A stretch of 64,000 nucleotides of DNA from Flavobacterium sp. 245 (GTDB lineage: Bacteria > Bacteroidota > Bacteroidia > Flavobacteriales > Flavobacteriaceae): positions 542,809 through 606,808 of the forward strand of contig NZ_SNXB01000003.1 of the NCBI RefSeq assembly GCF_004362055.1, given 5' to 3'. Below the pieces are notes generated by a model. It had not been told where the DNA came from, searched no databases, and saw only the letters and a program-made list of their open reading frames with translations. Position numbers and translations under genes: made by a program. Shown in pieces: positions 53,066 to 61,859 of the stretch (the first letter of the stretch is position 1; the number at the start of each line of letters is the position of its first letter).

Positions 53066-53706
53066 TAAATCTTGTTTATTGTCGCGTTACTATCAGCTTC
53101 AATATAAGAGAGATCATAACCTCCAAAATCTTTCATATAGCTTTTTAATGAAGTTCCGTAAGCATCTCTAAAATGCCTTGCTCCTTTATTCTTAAAGAAG
53201 TTTTTCACTGAACCAGCTCCACCAAGGTGTGCTGCTGCTAAAATTCCAGATTCGGTAATTTCAATACCATTAATCACTTTTCCTTCGTACTTTTCGATTT
53301 CATAACGTAATATCCATTTGTTTTTGGATAATAAAGCAATGAAAGCTTTTTCTTGTAATGCAGGATTCTTTAAAAAGGCTTTGTGGTTTTTTATACCAAT
53401 AGCTCTTAGGGCTTCAGAACCAAATTGGTATTTTCCCATGTAACCAAGCGTATTAACTAAGCGGTATTTTCCTTGAGATTCTTTGAAAGCAACTGCCTCT
53501 TTAAAACCTATAAAATGATTTCCGGTGTATGGGAAGTTTAAATTAGGATAATCATCCTTTTCTTGTGATGGAAATAGGTATTCGGCTCCATCTGATTTTT
53601 CGATAAGAAACCAACGTTTGGTTTCCAGATTGAAGGGTTTAAAACCCAAACTTAAAAATGTAATAATAACGACTAAACTCGCATAAAAATACCATTTCTT
53701 TATCAT
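53065..53706 (-). CDS. Lysozyme-like/transglycosylase-type peptidoglycan protein
   Basis: This 213-aa protein has an N-terminal membrane anchor or signal (8-24) and a lysozyme-fold domain with AVAFKESQGKYRLVN, where the Glu is the likely catalytic acid. GYMGKYQFGSEALRAIGI and a late helix (SGILAAAHLGGAGSVKNFF) follow, as seen in SLT-like and phage-type muramidases. It probably cleaves or binds peptidoglycan in the periplasm. It lies downstream of mltG and dapF on the same strand, separated by a 532-bp gap. Enzyme type is inferred. Confidence 0.78.
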   Translation of the reverse strand: MIKKWYFYASLVVIITFLSLGFKPFNLETKRWFLIEKSDGAEYLFPSQEKDDYPNLNFPYTGNHFIGFKEAVAFKESQGKYRLVNTLGYMGKYQFGSEALRAIGIKNHKAFLKNPALQEKAFIALLSKNKWILRYEIEKYEGKVINGIEITESGILAAAHLGGAGSVKNFFKNKGARHFRDAYGTSLKSYMKDFGGYDLSYIEADSNATINKI

Positions 53707-53755
53707 AAATTGTTTTTCTTCAAGACGCTGTCACCCTCTTGAAATTTCTACAGTG

Positions 53756-53763
53756 CAAAGATA
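53756..53763 (-). promoter_or_regulatory. -7 element (TATCTTTG) upstream of the lysozyme-like gene
   Basis: An exact TAnnTTTG match on the minus strand lies 50 bp upstream of the ATG (53706). No TTG at the usual distance. Confidence 0.38.
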
Positions 53764-54187
53764 AGAAATACAAAACAACACTGTTAATCAGGTACTTATG
53801 TAATTTTAAGAAATTAGAAATCCTGTTTAAACCCTTTGATCATGCCGTTTACGAGCATTTTTGAGGAAGTTGAATTGCACTGAAAAACAGGAAAAATTAA
53901 ATCTCAAAAAATATCATTTTTATCATTTTTTTATCAAATTTGTTAAAAAACAAAGATAAAGCTTACAAAAAATATTCATTTTTTGGACTGAATATAATTT
54001 CACCCAGAAAATATTCAGAATAAATTTGTAGTAAAAAACCTAAATTTAGCTCTTTTTTTAACTTTTCTTTGAAAAAGCACTTTTTAAAATCTTTTAAAAC
54101 GTCAAATTTGAGTTATGTTTTTTTTTTCTAGATTCTGAAAAAGAGAATTATTTCTAAAATAACTACGTAAATTCGACTTACAAAAAA

Positions 54188-54210
54188 ACCGAAGCAAAAT
54201 TTACTTCGGT
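54188..54210 (-). terminator. Hairpin terminator after mltG
   Basis: Arms ACCGAAG / CTTCGGT (7 bp) with a 9-nt loop; on the minus strand it is followed by a T tract. It lies 29 bp after the mltG stop. Confidence 0.72.
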
Positions 54211-54238
54211 CTAATATTATAATTTCTTAAAATTTTGA

Positions 54239-55279
54239 CTATCTCGTAACACCCTGGCTTGCAATCCAGTCTGAATATTTTTTCGCATTTACATTATGTT
54301 CTGCTAAAGTAGAAGCAAATTCATGATAACCGAAACGATCAACACTTGCACAGAAATAAATATAATCGTTCTTCTCTGGGTTTAAAACTGCGTCAAGCGC
54401 TGTAATATCAGGCATTGCAATTGGTCCTGGTGGAAGCCCTACATTTACATAAGTATTATATGGAGATCTCATAACCAAGTCGTTATAAAAAACCCTTTTA
54501 ATAACTTGGTCGAAATTATTATCTCTCAATTTCAAAGCATAAATAACTGTTGGATCAGCCTGAAGTGGCATATCTAAACGCAAACGGTTTAAATAAACTC
54601 CAGCAATACGTGGTCTCTCATCCTTCTTCACAGATTCTTTATGAACGATAGAAGCTAGAATTGTAGCTTGAACGGGAGTAAGTCCTTGTTTTTTTGCTTT
54701 CGCTATCCTTTCTTCAGTCCAAAATTTATGATATTCCTTAATCATTTTGTCACGGAATTTTTCTGCAGAAGTATTCCAATAAATCTCGTATGTATTTGGA
54801 ATAAACATCGCAAAAACATTGTCTTCATTAAAACCATTCTCCGCCATGAAGGTAGAATCTTTAATCGCTTTTAATAAAGACAAACTATCGGCTTCAATTT
54901 CAGAACCAACTCTTCCAGCAAAATTTTCCAAACGCTCTTGATTATTAAAAGCTAATTTAACCGGAACATTAGAACGCATTGCACGAACTAAATCAATGTT
55001 ATTCATTCCTTTTTTAAGTAGAAAACGCCCCGATTTTACATTTTCAGGATAGCTTCTTTTATTGGCCACCATCTCAAAATTGTCAAAGTTTTTGACATAT
55101 GGTTCTAATATTTTTTTTACGTCTGTATAATTAGCACCACTTGGCACATAAACGTAAAGTTCCTCTTTTTCAAATTTCGTATTCGAACTGAAAATTTTAT
55201 TAATTAAAATAAATCCGTAAATCATTAAAACTGAAATTACGGCTACAGCTACTATCGTGATATTTTTTTTTAAGCTCAA
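54239..55279 (-). CDS. mltG: Endolytic murein transglycosylase MltG
   Basis: This 346-aa protein has one N-terminal membrane helix (8-28), a LysM-like/YceG N-domain and the YceG catalytic region ILASIVHKESVKKDERPRIAGVYLNRLRLDMPLQADPTVIYAL, with the catalytic Glu in HKES. It ends with SPYNTYVNVGLPPGPIAMPDITALDAVLNP. It cleaves nascent glycan strands and helps set their length. It lies 10 bp after a GNAT gene and downstream of dapF, so the three form an operon. Confidence 0.94.
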   Translation of the reverse strand: MSLKKNITIVAVAVISVLMIYGFILINKIFSSNTKFEKEELYVYVPSGANYTDVKKILEPYVKNFDNFEMVANKRSYPENVKSGRFLLKKGMNNIDLVRAMRSNVPVKLAFNNQERLENFAGRVGSEIEADSLSLLKAIKDSTFMAENGFNEDNVFAMFIPNTYEIYWNTSAEKFRDKMIKEYHKFWTEERIAKAKKQGLTPVQATILASIVHKESVKKDERPRIAGVYLNRLRLDMPLQADPTVIYALKLRDNNFDQVIKRVFYNDLVMRSPYNTYVNVGLPPGPIAMPDITALDAVLNPEKNDYIYFCASVDRFGYHEFASTLAEHNVNAKKYSDWIASQGVTR

Positions 55280-55289
55280 AGTTTAAAAT

Positions 55290-55823
55290 TTAGATTTGTT
55301 TGTTAATTAATTGAAAAATTGCTTCGTCTTGATAGTGGTTATCGAGCAAAATCCAATCTTTTTTAATTCCGATTTTCTCAAAACCAAATTTAGTAAAAAG
55401 TGCTATACTAGCTACATTTCCTACATTAATATTTGCATAAAGCTGATGCAGATTTAAATTATGAAAAGAGTACTTTATCAATAACTCTAATGCCTCAGAA
55501 CCAATGTTTTGATTTCTATATTCTTTATTTCGAATCACAATTCCTACTCCGGCCCTATTATTTCTAGGATCAAATTCAAATAAATCTATTAATCCAATAG
55601 CTGGAAAATCTTTATCCTGACAAATTGCCAACCGCAATTGCTTCGCCTCATAAATATCCTGTTGGGCATTTTCAAGATATTGACGAACTAAATAACGGCT
55701 ATATGGCGTATTAGTATTGCTGACCTCCCAAATGTTCTGATCATTTTCCATTTCATACACGAACTCTAAATCATTAGGCTCTAATGCACGCAAGTAAATA
55801 TTTTCGCCTTTGAGTGTGATCAT
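55290..55823 (-). CDS. GNAT acetyltransferase, RimJ/RimL type
   Basis: This 177-aa protein has the Acetyltransf_3 pattern (ITLKGENIYLRALEPNDLEFVYEMEND, LRLAICQDKDFPAIGLIDLFEFD, RNQNIGSEALELLIKYSF, GNVASIALFTKFGFEKIGI). It transfers an acetyl group from acetyl-CoA to an unknown amine. It sits between dapF and mltG, 10 bp before mltG, so a link to cell-wall precursors or to ribosomal modification is possible but not shown. Confidence 0.88.
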   Translation of the reverse strand: MITLKGENIYLRALEPNDLEFVYEMENDQNIWEVSNTNTPYSRYLVRQYLENAQQDIYEAKQLRLAICQDKDFPAIGLIDLFEFDPRNNRAGVGIVIRNKEYRNQNIGSEALELLIKYSFHNLNLHQLYANINVGNVASIALFTKFGFEKIGIKKDWILLDNHYQDEAIFQLINKQI

Positions 55824-55830
55824 TTATAAT

Positions 55831-55870
55831 TTTAGATTTTAGAATTCAGATTTTAGATTGTCGATTTTTA
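55831..55870. repeat. Short TTTTAGATT-type array
   Basis: Direct TTTTAGATTT/TTCAGATTTTAGATTG units (three copies of AGATT spaced 8-16 bp) lie between dapF and the GNAT gene. It is weaker and one-armed, but belongs to the TTAGATT class of 31842-31932 and 36740-36780. Confidence 0.5.
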
Positions 55871-55913
55871 AATTTGAAATTTATCTTCGACTTCACTAAC
55901 ACTAACAAATTGA

Positions 55914-56696
55914 TTATATTTCTATCGTTCCTTTAAAAACAAATTTTGCTGGCCCAGTCAAGAAAACATTTGAAAAGTTTTCTCCTAATTTATCAAATGA
56001 AACAACCAGTTTTCCGCCTTCAACATTTAAATTAATTGAAGTTTTATCTGTTTGGCCAATTGCGTTCATCGCGATTGCAACTGCAGTTGCACCGGTTCCA
56101 CAGGCAAGAGTTTCATCTTCAACGCCTCTTTCATAAGTTCTAAGCGAAAAAGTATCGTCATCAATTTTTTTAACAAAATTGATGTTGCTCCCTTTTTCTC
56201 CATATAAAGCTCCATAACGAATTGCCGCTCCATTTTCTTTTACATTATATTGTTGCAAATTTTCGACAATCTGTACATGGTGAGGAGAACCAGTATTTAA
56301 AAAAGTATGCGAATCATGTTTTTGAACTTCTTCAACATCAATCATTTGCAATGAAACAATAGCATCGTTGCCAACTGAAGCATGGTGTAAACCATCTGTT
56401 GCGATAAAAGTTGCCTTATCATTAATAACACCTAGTTGATTAGCAAAAGCAACCAAGCAGCGGCCGCCGTTTCCGCACATTGAACTTTCATTTCCGTCTG
56501 AGTTATAATAAACCATTCTGAAATCAGTTTCAGAATCATTTTCAAGTAAAATAAGCCCGTCAGCTCCAATGCCAAATCGTCTGTCACACAAACGTTCAAT
56601 CAATTGAATATCTTCTTTTGGAAAAAAATTAGAACGATTGTCAATCATCACAAAATCGTTACCTGTACCTTGATATTTATAAAATTCTATTTGCAT
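55914..56696 (-). CDS. dapF: Diaminopimelate epimerase
   Basis: This 260-aa protein converts LL- to meso-diaminopimelate for lysine and peptidoglycan synthesis. The two catalytic cysteines are Cys74 in SSMCGNGGRC and Cys199 in ETLACGTGAT. FYKYQGTGNDFVMID at the start is typical. The length is normal. It is cytoplasmic and heads a cell-wall cluster with the GNAT gene and mltG. A -7 element lies at 56717-56724. Confidence 0.96.
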   Translation of the reverse strand: MQIEFYKYQGTGNDFVMIDNRSNFFPKEDIQLIERLCDRRFGIGADGLILLENDSETDFRMVYYNSDGNESSMCGNGGRCLVAFANQLGVINDKATFIATDGLHHASVGNDAIVSLQMIDVEEVQKHDSHTFLNTGSPHHVQIVENLQQYNVKENGAAIRYGALYGEKGSNINFVKKIDDDTFSLRTYERGVEDETLACGTGATAVAIAMNAIGQTDKTSINLNVEGGKLVVSFDKLGENFSNVFLTGPAKFVFKGTIEI

Positions 56697-56716
56697 TTTT
56701 TAGTGGTTAAGAAATG

Positions 56717-56724
56717 CAAAAGTA
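56717..56724 (-). promoter_or_regulatory. -7 element (TACTTTTG) upstream of dapF
   Basis: An exact TAnnTTTG match on the minus strand lies 21 bp upstream of the dapF start. No TTG at the consensus distance was found. Confidence 0.42.
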
Positions 56725-56834
56725 CGAACTATTAATTAATGAAATGTTAATCATTGTTAAAGAGCGTTAAACCATTTTTTCAAATAATTTTTTGCTTTAA
56801 TTTTACGTTAACAACTTAAACATAAATTGTAATT

Positions 56835-58235
56835 ATGAAAAGATTTTCAACCTTATTTTTAGTGTCATTACTAAGTGGTGCTACTACACTTGGTGCGTAC
56901 AAATTATTATTTGATGGCAACAATTCTTTTTTTGGAAGAGAAAATTCTGTTGTTACTCAAGCCCCCAATTCATTTGGCAGAAATGTTGGATTATCAGCCG
57001 AAACTGTTGATTTTACTGCCGCTGCCGATAAGACAATCCATACCGTTGTTCACGTTAAAAATGTCTCTCGACGAACAATCAGTAATCCTATGATGGAATT
57101 TTTCTATGGTTACGGAGGTCAGCAACAGCAAGAACAAGTAGGAACTGGTTCTGGTGTTATTATTTCTGAAGATGGATATATTGTGACGAATAATCACGTA
57201 ATTAAAGATGCAACAGAAATTGAAATTACGCTGAACAATAAAAAGTCGTACAAAGCAAAACTTATTGGAACTGATTCAAAAATGGATATTGCATTACTAA
57301 AAATCAATGCCGATGAAAAACTTCCATATACTGCTTTCGCCAATTCAGATTCAGTAAAAGTTGGTGAATGGGTTTTAGCAGTAGGTAATCCGTACAACTT
57401 AACTTCAACAGTTACAGCTGGAATTGTTTCGGCGAAAGCCAGAAATTTAGATCAAAGCGGTATTCAATCTTTCATTCAAACTGACGCTGCTGTGAATCCA
57501 GGAAATAGCGGTGGAGCGTTGGTAAATACACGCGGAGAATTAATTGGAATCAATACCATGATTTCTTCAATGACGGGTTCTTATGTTGGGTATTCGTTTG
57601 CAGTTCCTTCTAATATTGCCAGAAAAATTATTGAAGACATAATGGAATATGGAAATGTTCAAAGAGGAATTCTTGGCGTTGAAGGCGGAGAACTTAACAG
57701 CAGTGCATCTAAAGAATTAGGCGTAACACAAACACAAGGTTTTTATATCAACAGCGTTTCTAAAAATTCTGGTGCAGAAAAAGCTGGTTTGGGCAAAGGC
57801 GATATTATTGTAAAACTTGATGATCAAAATATTTCAACTTATGCAGATCTTTCAGGATATATTAATACAAAAAGACCAAATGATGTTGTAAAAGTTACCT
57901 ATATTAAAGATGGAAAAACAAAAACAGTTCCTGTAACTTTAAGCAAAAATGAATTTTACAGCGCAGAATTTAAAGGAATCGAATTAGAAAATATTGATGC
58001 TGCCGATAAAAAGAGATTCAGAATTGATTATGGCGTTAAAATCAAAAATATTACAAATGAAAATTTAATGCAATATCAAAATGAACTGCAAGGAAATATT
58101 ATTCTAAGTATTGATAATGTAAAAGCAACAAATGTTGAGACAGTTTCTAAACTTTTAAAGAAAAAAGATGAAGGCCAAAGTGTCCGAATTGAAATGATAA
58201 ACAGAAACGGAGAGATATTTAGAATTATAATTTAA
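56835..58235 (+). CDS. HtrA/Deg-family periplasmic serine protease
   Basis: This 466-aa protein has a signal/anchor segment (4-24) and a trypsin-like domain with the triad His121 (TNNHVI), Asp151 (MDIALLKI) and Ser225 (NPGNSGGAL). Two PDZ domains follow (about 275-360 and 375-465; GILGVEGGELNSSASKELGV, then GVKIKNI). It degrades or refolds damaged periplasmic proteins. The Gln-rich loop (GYGGQQQQEQVG, 93-102) is in the usual LA-loop position. A terminator follows the gene. Confidence 0.95.
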   Translation: MKRFSTLFLVSLLSGATTLGAYKLLFDGNNSFFGRENSVVTQAPNSFGRNVGLSAETVDFTAAADKTIHTVVHVKNVSRRTISNPMMEFFYGYGGQQQQEQVGTGSGVIISEDGYIVTNNHVIKDATEIEITLNNKKSYKAKLIGTDSKMDIALLKINADEKLPYTAFANSDSVKVGEWVLAVGNPYNLTSTVTAGIVSAKARNLDQSGIQSFIQTDAAVNPGNSGGALVNTRGELIGINTMISSMTGSYVGYSFAVPSNIARKIIEDIMEYGNVQRGILGVEGGELNSSASKELGVTQTQGFYINSVSKNSGAEKAGLGKGDIIVKLDDQNISTYADLSGYINTKRPNDVVKVTYIKDGKTKTVPVTLSKNEFYSAEFKGIELENIDAADKKRFRIDYGVKIKNITNENLMQYQNELQGNIILSIDNVKATNVETVSKLLKKKDEGQSVRIEMINRNGEIFRIII

Positions 58236-58238
58236 GTC

Positions 58239-58300
58239 GCAGTATACAGTTGCAGTATACAGTCTTAAAAAACTGCAAACCGAGACTGAGACTGAAAACT
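58239..58300. repeat. Compact hairpin of CAGTATA / CTGAGA-type units after the HtrA gene
   Basis: Left arm 58239-58264 (CAGTATA, CAGTTG, CAGTATA, CAGTC) and right arm 58271-58300 (CTGCAAA, CCGAGA, CTGAGA, CTGAAAA), unit steps 6-7 bp. It is directly followed by a conventional terminator. Confidence 0.72.
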
Positions 58301-58301
58301 A

Positions 58302-58338
58302 AAAAAAAGTCATCTTAAGAAATTTAAGATGACTTTTT
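58302..58338 (+). terminator. Hairpin terminator after the HtrA gene
   Basis: A perfect stem AAAAAAGTCATCTTAA / TTAAGATGACTTTTTT with a short loop lies 67 bp after the stop. Confidence 0.9.
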
Positions 58339-58388
58339 TATTTTCAAAAATAAATGCTAAAATAGTTTACGAAATCGATTGAAATGGA

Positions 58389-58396
58389 TACTTTTG
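58389..58396 (+). promoter_or_regulatory. -7 element (TACTTTTG) upstream of gap
   Basis: An exact TAnnTTTG match lies 49 bp upstream of the gap ATG. No TTG at the usual distance. Confidence 0.4.
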
Positions 58397-58445
58397 CGCC
58401 AAATTTTAAAATAGTGAGCATTTTATTTTTTCAATTTAGTCAATT

Positions 58446-59894
58446 ATGAGCAAAAAATCCTTGTACCAAAAAGAGGTATCATTACAAGTCGACCGAAGAA
58501 GAGCTGGTGTCGAATTAATCAAAGTTATAAGTGATTTATGGTATGACAAATCCATTGAAATGGTTTTATTTAAAAACCAATTATTGGACAAAAACGTCAG
58601 CGATATAATCAATTTGCATCAATATGCAGGGGAATTTGTTGGTAAACCAATAACCATTTTTGATTCAGTTGAAATAGCAAAAGTTGTTTTATCGCTAGAT
58701 TTGCCACCTGCAAAAATAGATTTGGGCAAATTAACTTATGAGTATCGCTTGGAAGATGAAAAATATCCTGACGCACGATACTTTGTTATGGATAAATTAA
58801 AAAAGGCAAAATCCTCAGAAGAAATTCAGCCAAAAGATGTTGTTCTATACGGTTTCGGAAGAATTGGACGTTTGTTAGCGAGAGAATTAATGTCTAAAAC
58901 TGGAAAAGGAAATCAATTGCGTTTGAGAGCAATTGTAACACGTGATAAAAATGATGCATCAAGTTTAGAGAAACGAGCTTCTCTATTGCGTTATGATTCC
59001 ATTCATGGAGATTTTCAAGGATCAGTAACTGCCGATCCAAAAAATAATGCGCTAATTATCAACGGAACAACCGTTCACATTATATCAGCAAATACACCAG
59101 AAGAAATTGATTATACACAATATGGAATCAATGATTCCTTGCTAATTGACAATACTGGAGTATTTACTACAGAAGAAGCTTTAAAAAGACATTTAGCTTC
59201 GCAAGGTGTTAGTAAAGTACTTTTGACGGCCCCAGGAAAAGGAATTCCAAATATTGTACACGGTGTTAATCACAATGATTTTAATCCTGATGAAATCAAT
59301 ATTTTTTCTGCCGCATCATGCACTACAAATGCTATTACACCAGTTCTAAAAGCTATTGAAGATACTGTTGGCGTTGTAAAAGGACATTTGGAAACCATTC
59401 ATGCCTATACGAATGACCAGAATTTGGTTGATAATATGCACCGAAAATACCGTCGCGGAAGAGCTGCTGCATTAAATATGGTTATCACCGAAACTGGTGC
59501 TGGAAGCGCTGTTGCAAAAGCCTTGCCTTCATTAGAAGGAAAATTAACATCCAATGCAATTCGTGTTCCTGTTCCAAATGGCTCATTAGTAGTTTTAAAT
59601 CTAGAAGTTAAAAAAGCGACTACAATTTTAGGCGTAAATAAAATCATGAAAAAATACGCTCTTGAAGGCGAGCTAGTAGAACAAATAAAATATTCTTTGA
59701 ATAATGAATTAGTTTCTTCTGACATAGTAGGCACATCTGCTCCTGCAATTTATGACAGTAATGCTACAATCGTATCAAAAGATGGAAAAAATATTGTACT
59801 CTATATTTGGTACGATAACGAATATGGCTATAGCCATCAAGTAATTCGTCTTGCAAAATATATCGCAAAAGTAAGACGCTTTACTTACTATTAA
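58446..59894 (+). CDS. gap: Glyceraldehyde-3-phosphate dehydrogenase, long form
   Basis: This 482-aa protein has the GAPDH core from about residue 128: the NAD(P)-binding GFGRIGR at 136-142 and the catalytic cysteine Cys292 in SAASCTTNAI, with AYTNDQNLVDN following. The first 125 residues are an extra domain absent from the usual 330-340-aa enzyme; such long GAPDHs occur in Bacteroidetes. Whether it acts in glycolysis or gluconeogenesis, and its cofactor, are not determined. It ends at a terminator and is convergent with lrp. Confidence 0.92.
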   Translation: MSKKSLYQKEVSLQVDRRRAGVELIKVISDLWYDKSIEMVLFKNQLLDKNVSDIINLHQYAGEFVGKPITIFDSVEIAKVVLSLDLPPAKIDLGKLTYEYRLEDEKYPDARYFVMDKLKKAKSSEEIQPKDVVLYGFGRIGRLLARELMSKTGKGNQLRLRAIVTRDKNDASSLEKRASLLRYDSIHGDFQGSVTADPKNNALIINGTTVHIISANTPEEIDYTQYGINDSLLIDNTGVFTTEEALKRHLASQGVSKVLLTAPGKGIPNIVHGVNHNDFNPDEINIFSAASCTTNAITPVLKAIEDTVGVVKGHLETIHAYTNDQNLVDNMHRKYRRGRAAALNMVITETGAGSAVAKALPSLEGKLTSNAIRVPVPNGSLVVLNLEVKKATTILGVNKIMKKYALEGELVEQIKYSLNNELVSSDIVGTSAPAIYDSNATIVSKDGKNIVLYIWYDNEYGYSHQVIRLAKYIAKVRRFTYY

Positions 59895-59920
59895 TATAAA
59901 ACCAAAACCAACCATTTCTA

Positions 59921-59948
59921 AAAACCATCAAGTTTTCTTGGTGGTTTT
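59921..59948. terminator. Hairpin terminator between gap and lrp
   Basis: Arms AAAACCATCAAG / CTTGGTGGTTTT (11 of 12 pair, one G-T) with a 4-nt loop and a T tract downstream on the plus strand. Confidence 0.82.
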
Positions 59949-59955
59949 TTATTTA

Positions 59956-60414
59956 TCAAATTGGAAGAACAGTTGTACTTTTTACTTCAGAAATAACAAA
60001 AACAGTATTAATTAGAGAAACCTCAGGCAAAACAGATAATTTCTTTTGATGAAAATGATGGTAGCTTTCCATATCTGGTATGATAATTTTTAGCATGTAA
60101 TCAAAATTTCCAGAAACGTAGTTACATTCCACAACCTCAGGCAAATTAAGAATGGACTGATTAAATCCTTCAGATGTATCATAGGTCTGTTTTGTTAGGG
60201 TAACCTGACAATATACCGTAAGATTGTTTCCTAATTTTTTCTTATTTAAAATAGAAACATATTTTTCTATAACACCCTCTTTTTCAAGACGTTTAACTCT
60301 ATCATGAACAGGCGTAAGAGACAAATTTATTTTGTTTGCGATGTCTTTCAGGGTATAGTGGGCATTTTCTTGCAAAAGCCGTAAGATTTTTTTGTCAATT
60401 TCATCTAAAACCAT
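59956..60414 (-). CDS. Lrp/AsnC-family transcriptional regulator
   Basis: This 152-aa protein has the Lrp layout: an N-terminal HTH (ILRLLQENAHYTLKDIANKINLSLTPVHDRVKRLEKEGVI) and a C-terminal RAM ligand-binding domain (LTVYCQVTLTKQ, VVECNYVSGNFDYMLKIII). It is divergent from ald with a 200-bp gap. Lrp-type regulators commonly control the adjacent alanine dehydrogenase in response to alanine, so that role is likely here. Confidence 0.94.
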   Translation of the reverse strand: MVLDEIDKKILRLLQENAHYTLKDIANKINLSLTPVHDRVKRLEKEGVIEKYVSILNKKKLGNNLTVYCQVTLTKQTYDTSEGFNQSILNLPEVVECNYVSGNFDYMLKIIIPDMESYHHFHQKKLSVLPEVSLINTVFVISEVKSTTVLPI

Positions 60415-60569
60415 AACGAAAACGTTTTCTTTAATTTGCAGAATTTAGTCTTTTTTTCTCTTTTAAGAAGCTAAAAAGCACTTAAACAGAAAATATTTCT
60501 GTAAAAGTATAAAATAAAATAATATTTTCTTATTTAAAAGTCAATTATCAATAATATATTCTCTATGAG

Positions 60570-60577
60570 TAGCTTTG
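60570..60577 (+). promoter_or_regulatory. -7 element (TAGCTTTG) of ald, in the lrp-ald intergenic region
   Basis: An exact TAnnTTTG match lies 37 bp upstream of the ald ATG. Upstream TTG is missing, which fits an activated promoter dependent on the divergent Lrp. The AT-rich stretch (60470-60560) is the likely operator region. Confidence 0.42.
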
Positions 60578-60614
60578 TAAAACAAATTCAAGAAAAACAA
60601 AAAAATATACAATT

Positions 60615-61733
60615 ATGATAATAGGTGTTCCAAAAGAAATTAAAAACAATGAAAATCGTGTAGCATTAACTCCAGCAGGTGTTTCTGAAATGAAAAAACA
60701 CGGACACGTTGTTTATGTACAATCAACTGCAGGTTTAGGAAGTGGATTTGCTGATGAGGAATATACAAATGCTGGCGCTGTAGTTTTAGGAACTATTGAA
60801 GAGGTTTATGCTATTGCAGAAATGATCATCAAAGTAAAAGAACCAATTGCATCTGAATATCCTTTAATCAAAAAAGATCAATTACTTTTTACTTATTTCC
60901 ACTTTGCATCATCAGAAGAATTGACTCACGCAATGCTTGAAAAAGGTGCAGTTTGTTTAGCTTATGAAACTGTAGAAAAAGCTGACCGTAGTTTGCCATT
61001 ATTAGTTCCAATGTCTGAAGTTGCAGGTCGTATGGCTATTCAACAAGGAGCAAAATATCTTGAAAAACCATTAAAAGGAAGAGGAATTCTTTTAGGTGGT
61101 GTTCCAGGTGTACCACCAGCAAAAGTATTAGTTTTAGGTGGCGGTATTGTTGGAACTCAAGCTGCTAAAATGGCTGCAGGTTTGGGTGCTCAAGTTACTA
61201 TTATGGATTTAAGTTTGCCACGTTTACGTCAATTAGATGATATCATGCCGGCAAATGTAAATACAGAAATGTCTAATCATTATAACATCACAAGAGCAAT
61301 TAAAGATGCTGACTTAATTGTTGGAGCAGTTTTAATTCCAGGAGCAAAAGCACCACATTTAATTACACGTGACATGCTTAAATTAATGCGTCCAGGAACT
61401 GTTGTTGTTGACGTAGCAGTAGATCAAGGTGGATGTATCGAAACTTGTACCCCTACAACTCACGAAAATCCAACTTTTATTATTGATGATATCGTTCACT
61501 ATTGTGTAGCTAATATGCCAGGTGCTGTTCCTTATACATCAACTTTGGCTTTAACTAATGCGACTTTACCATATGCATTACAGTTAGCAAACAAAGGATG
61601 GGAAAAAGCTTGTAACGAAAATGAAGAATTGAAAAAAGGATTAAACGTTGCTAATGGAAAAATCCTTTACAAAGGAGTTGCTGAAGCTTGGAATCTTCCT
61701 TATAATGAAGAATTAGTGTTAGCAAACGCATAG
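60615..61733 (+). CDS. ald: Alanine dehydrogenase
   Basis: This 372-aa protein oxidises L-alanine to pyruvate and ammonia with NAD+. The N-terminal MIIGVPKEIKNNENRVALTP, the substrate-binding region LFTYFHFASSEEL (catalytic His) and the NAD motif VLGGGIVGTQAAKMAAGLGAQVTI (Gly-x-Gly-x-x-Gly) are all present. The length is normal. It is transcribed divergently from the Lrp-type regulator. Two terminator-like hairpins follow. Confidence 0.96.
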   Translation: MIIGVPKEIKNNENRVALTPAGVSEMKKHGHVVYVQSTAGLGSGFADEEYTNAGAVVLGTIEEVYAIAEMIIKVKEPIASEYPLIKKDQLLFTYFHFASSEELTHAMLEKGAVCLAYETVEKADRSLPLLVPMSEVAGRMAIQQGAKYLEKPLKGRGILLGGVPGVPPAKVLVLGGGIVGTQAAKMAAGLGAQVTIMDLSLPRLRQLDDIMPANVNTEMSNHYNITRAIKDADLIVGAVLIPGAKAPHLITRDMLKLMRPGTVVVDVAVDQGGCIETCTPTTHENPTFIIDDIVHYCVANMPGAVPYTSTLALTNATLPYALQLANKGWEKACNENEELKKGLNVANGKILYKGVAEAWNLPYNEELVLANA

Positions 61734-61769
61734 GCTAACATTAAAGTAAGTGCTTACTAAACACTACTT

Positions 61770-61799
61770 AAAAGGCTTTTCTTAATTGAAAAGCCTTTT
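61770..61799 (+). terminator. Hairpin terminator after ald
   Basis: Perfect arms AAAAGGCTTTTC / GAAAAGCCTTTT with a 6-nt loop and T tract. Confidence 0.9.
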
Positions 61800-61813
61800 T
61801 TAGTACCAAAAAA

Positions 61814-61835
61814 TAAGCCAGTCAATTGACTGGCT
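61814..61835 (-). terminator. Palindromic hairpin after pafA
   Basis: A 22-bp perfect palindrome (AAGCCAGTCAATTGACTGGCTT) in halves AAGCCAGTCAA and TTGACTGGCTT lies 25 bp downstream of the pafA-type stop on the minus strand. Confidence 0.72.
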
Positions 61836-61859
61836 TTAAATTTTATAATAACAGTGAAT

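Larger units (their letters stand above)
53707..54238. other. Gene-free 532-bp AT-rich gap
   Basis: I see no ORF, RNA gene or repeat array. It holds a minus-strand -7 element (TATCTTTG, 53756-53763) for the lysozyme-like gene and the mltG terminator (54188-54210). Several A and T tracts are present near 53930-54130. Nothing else is recognised. Confidence 0.6.
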
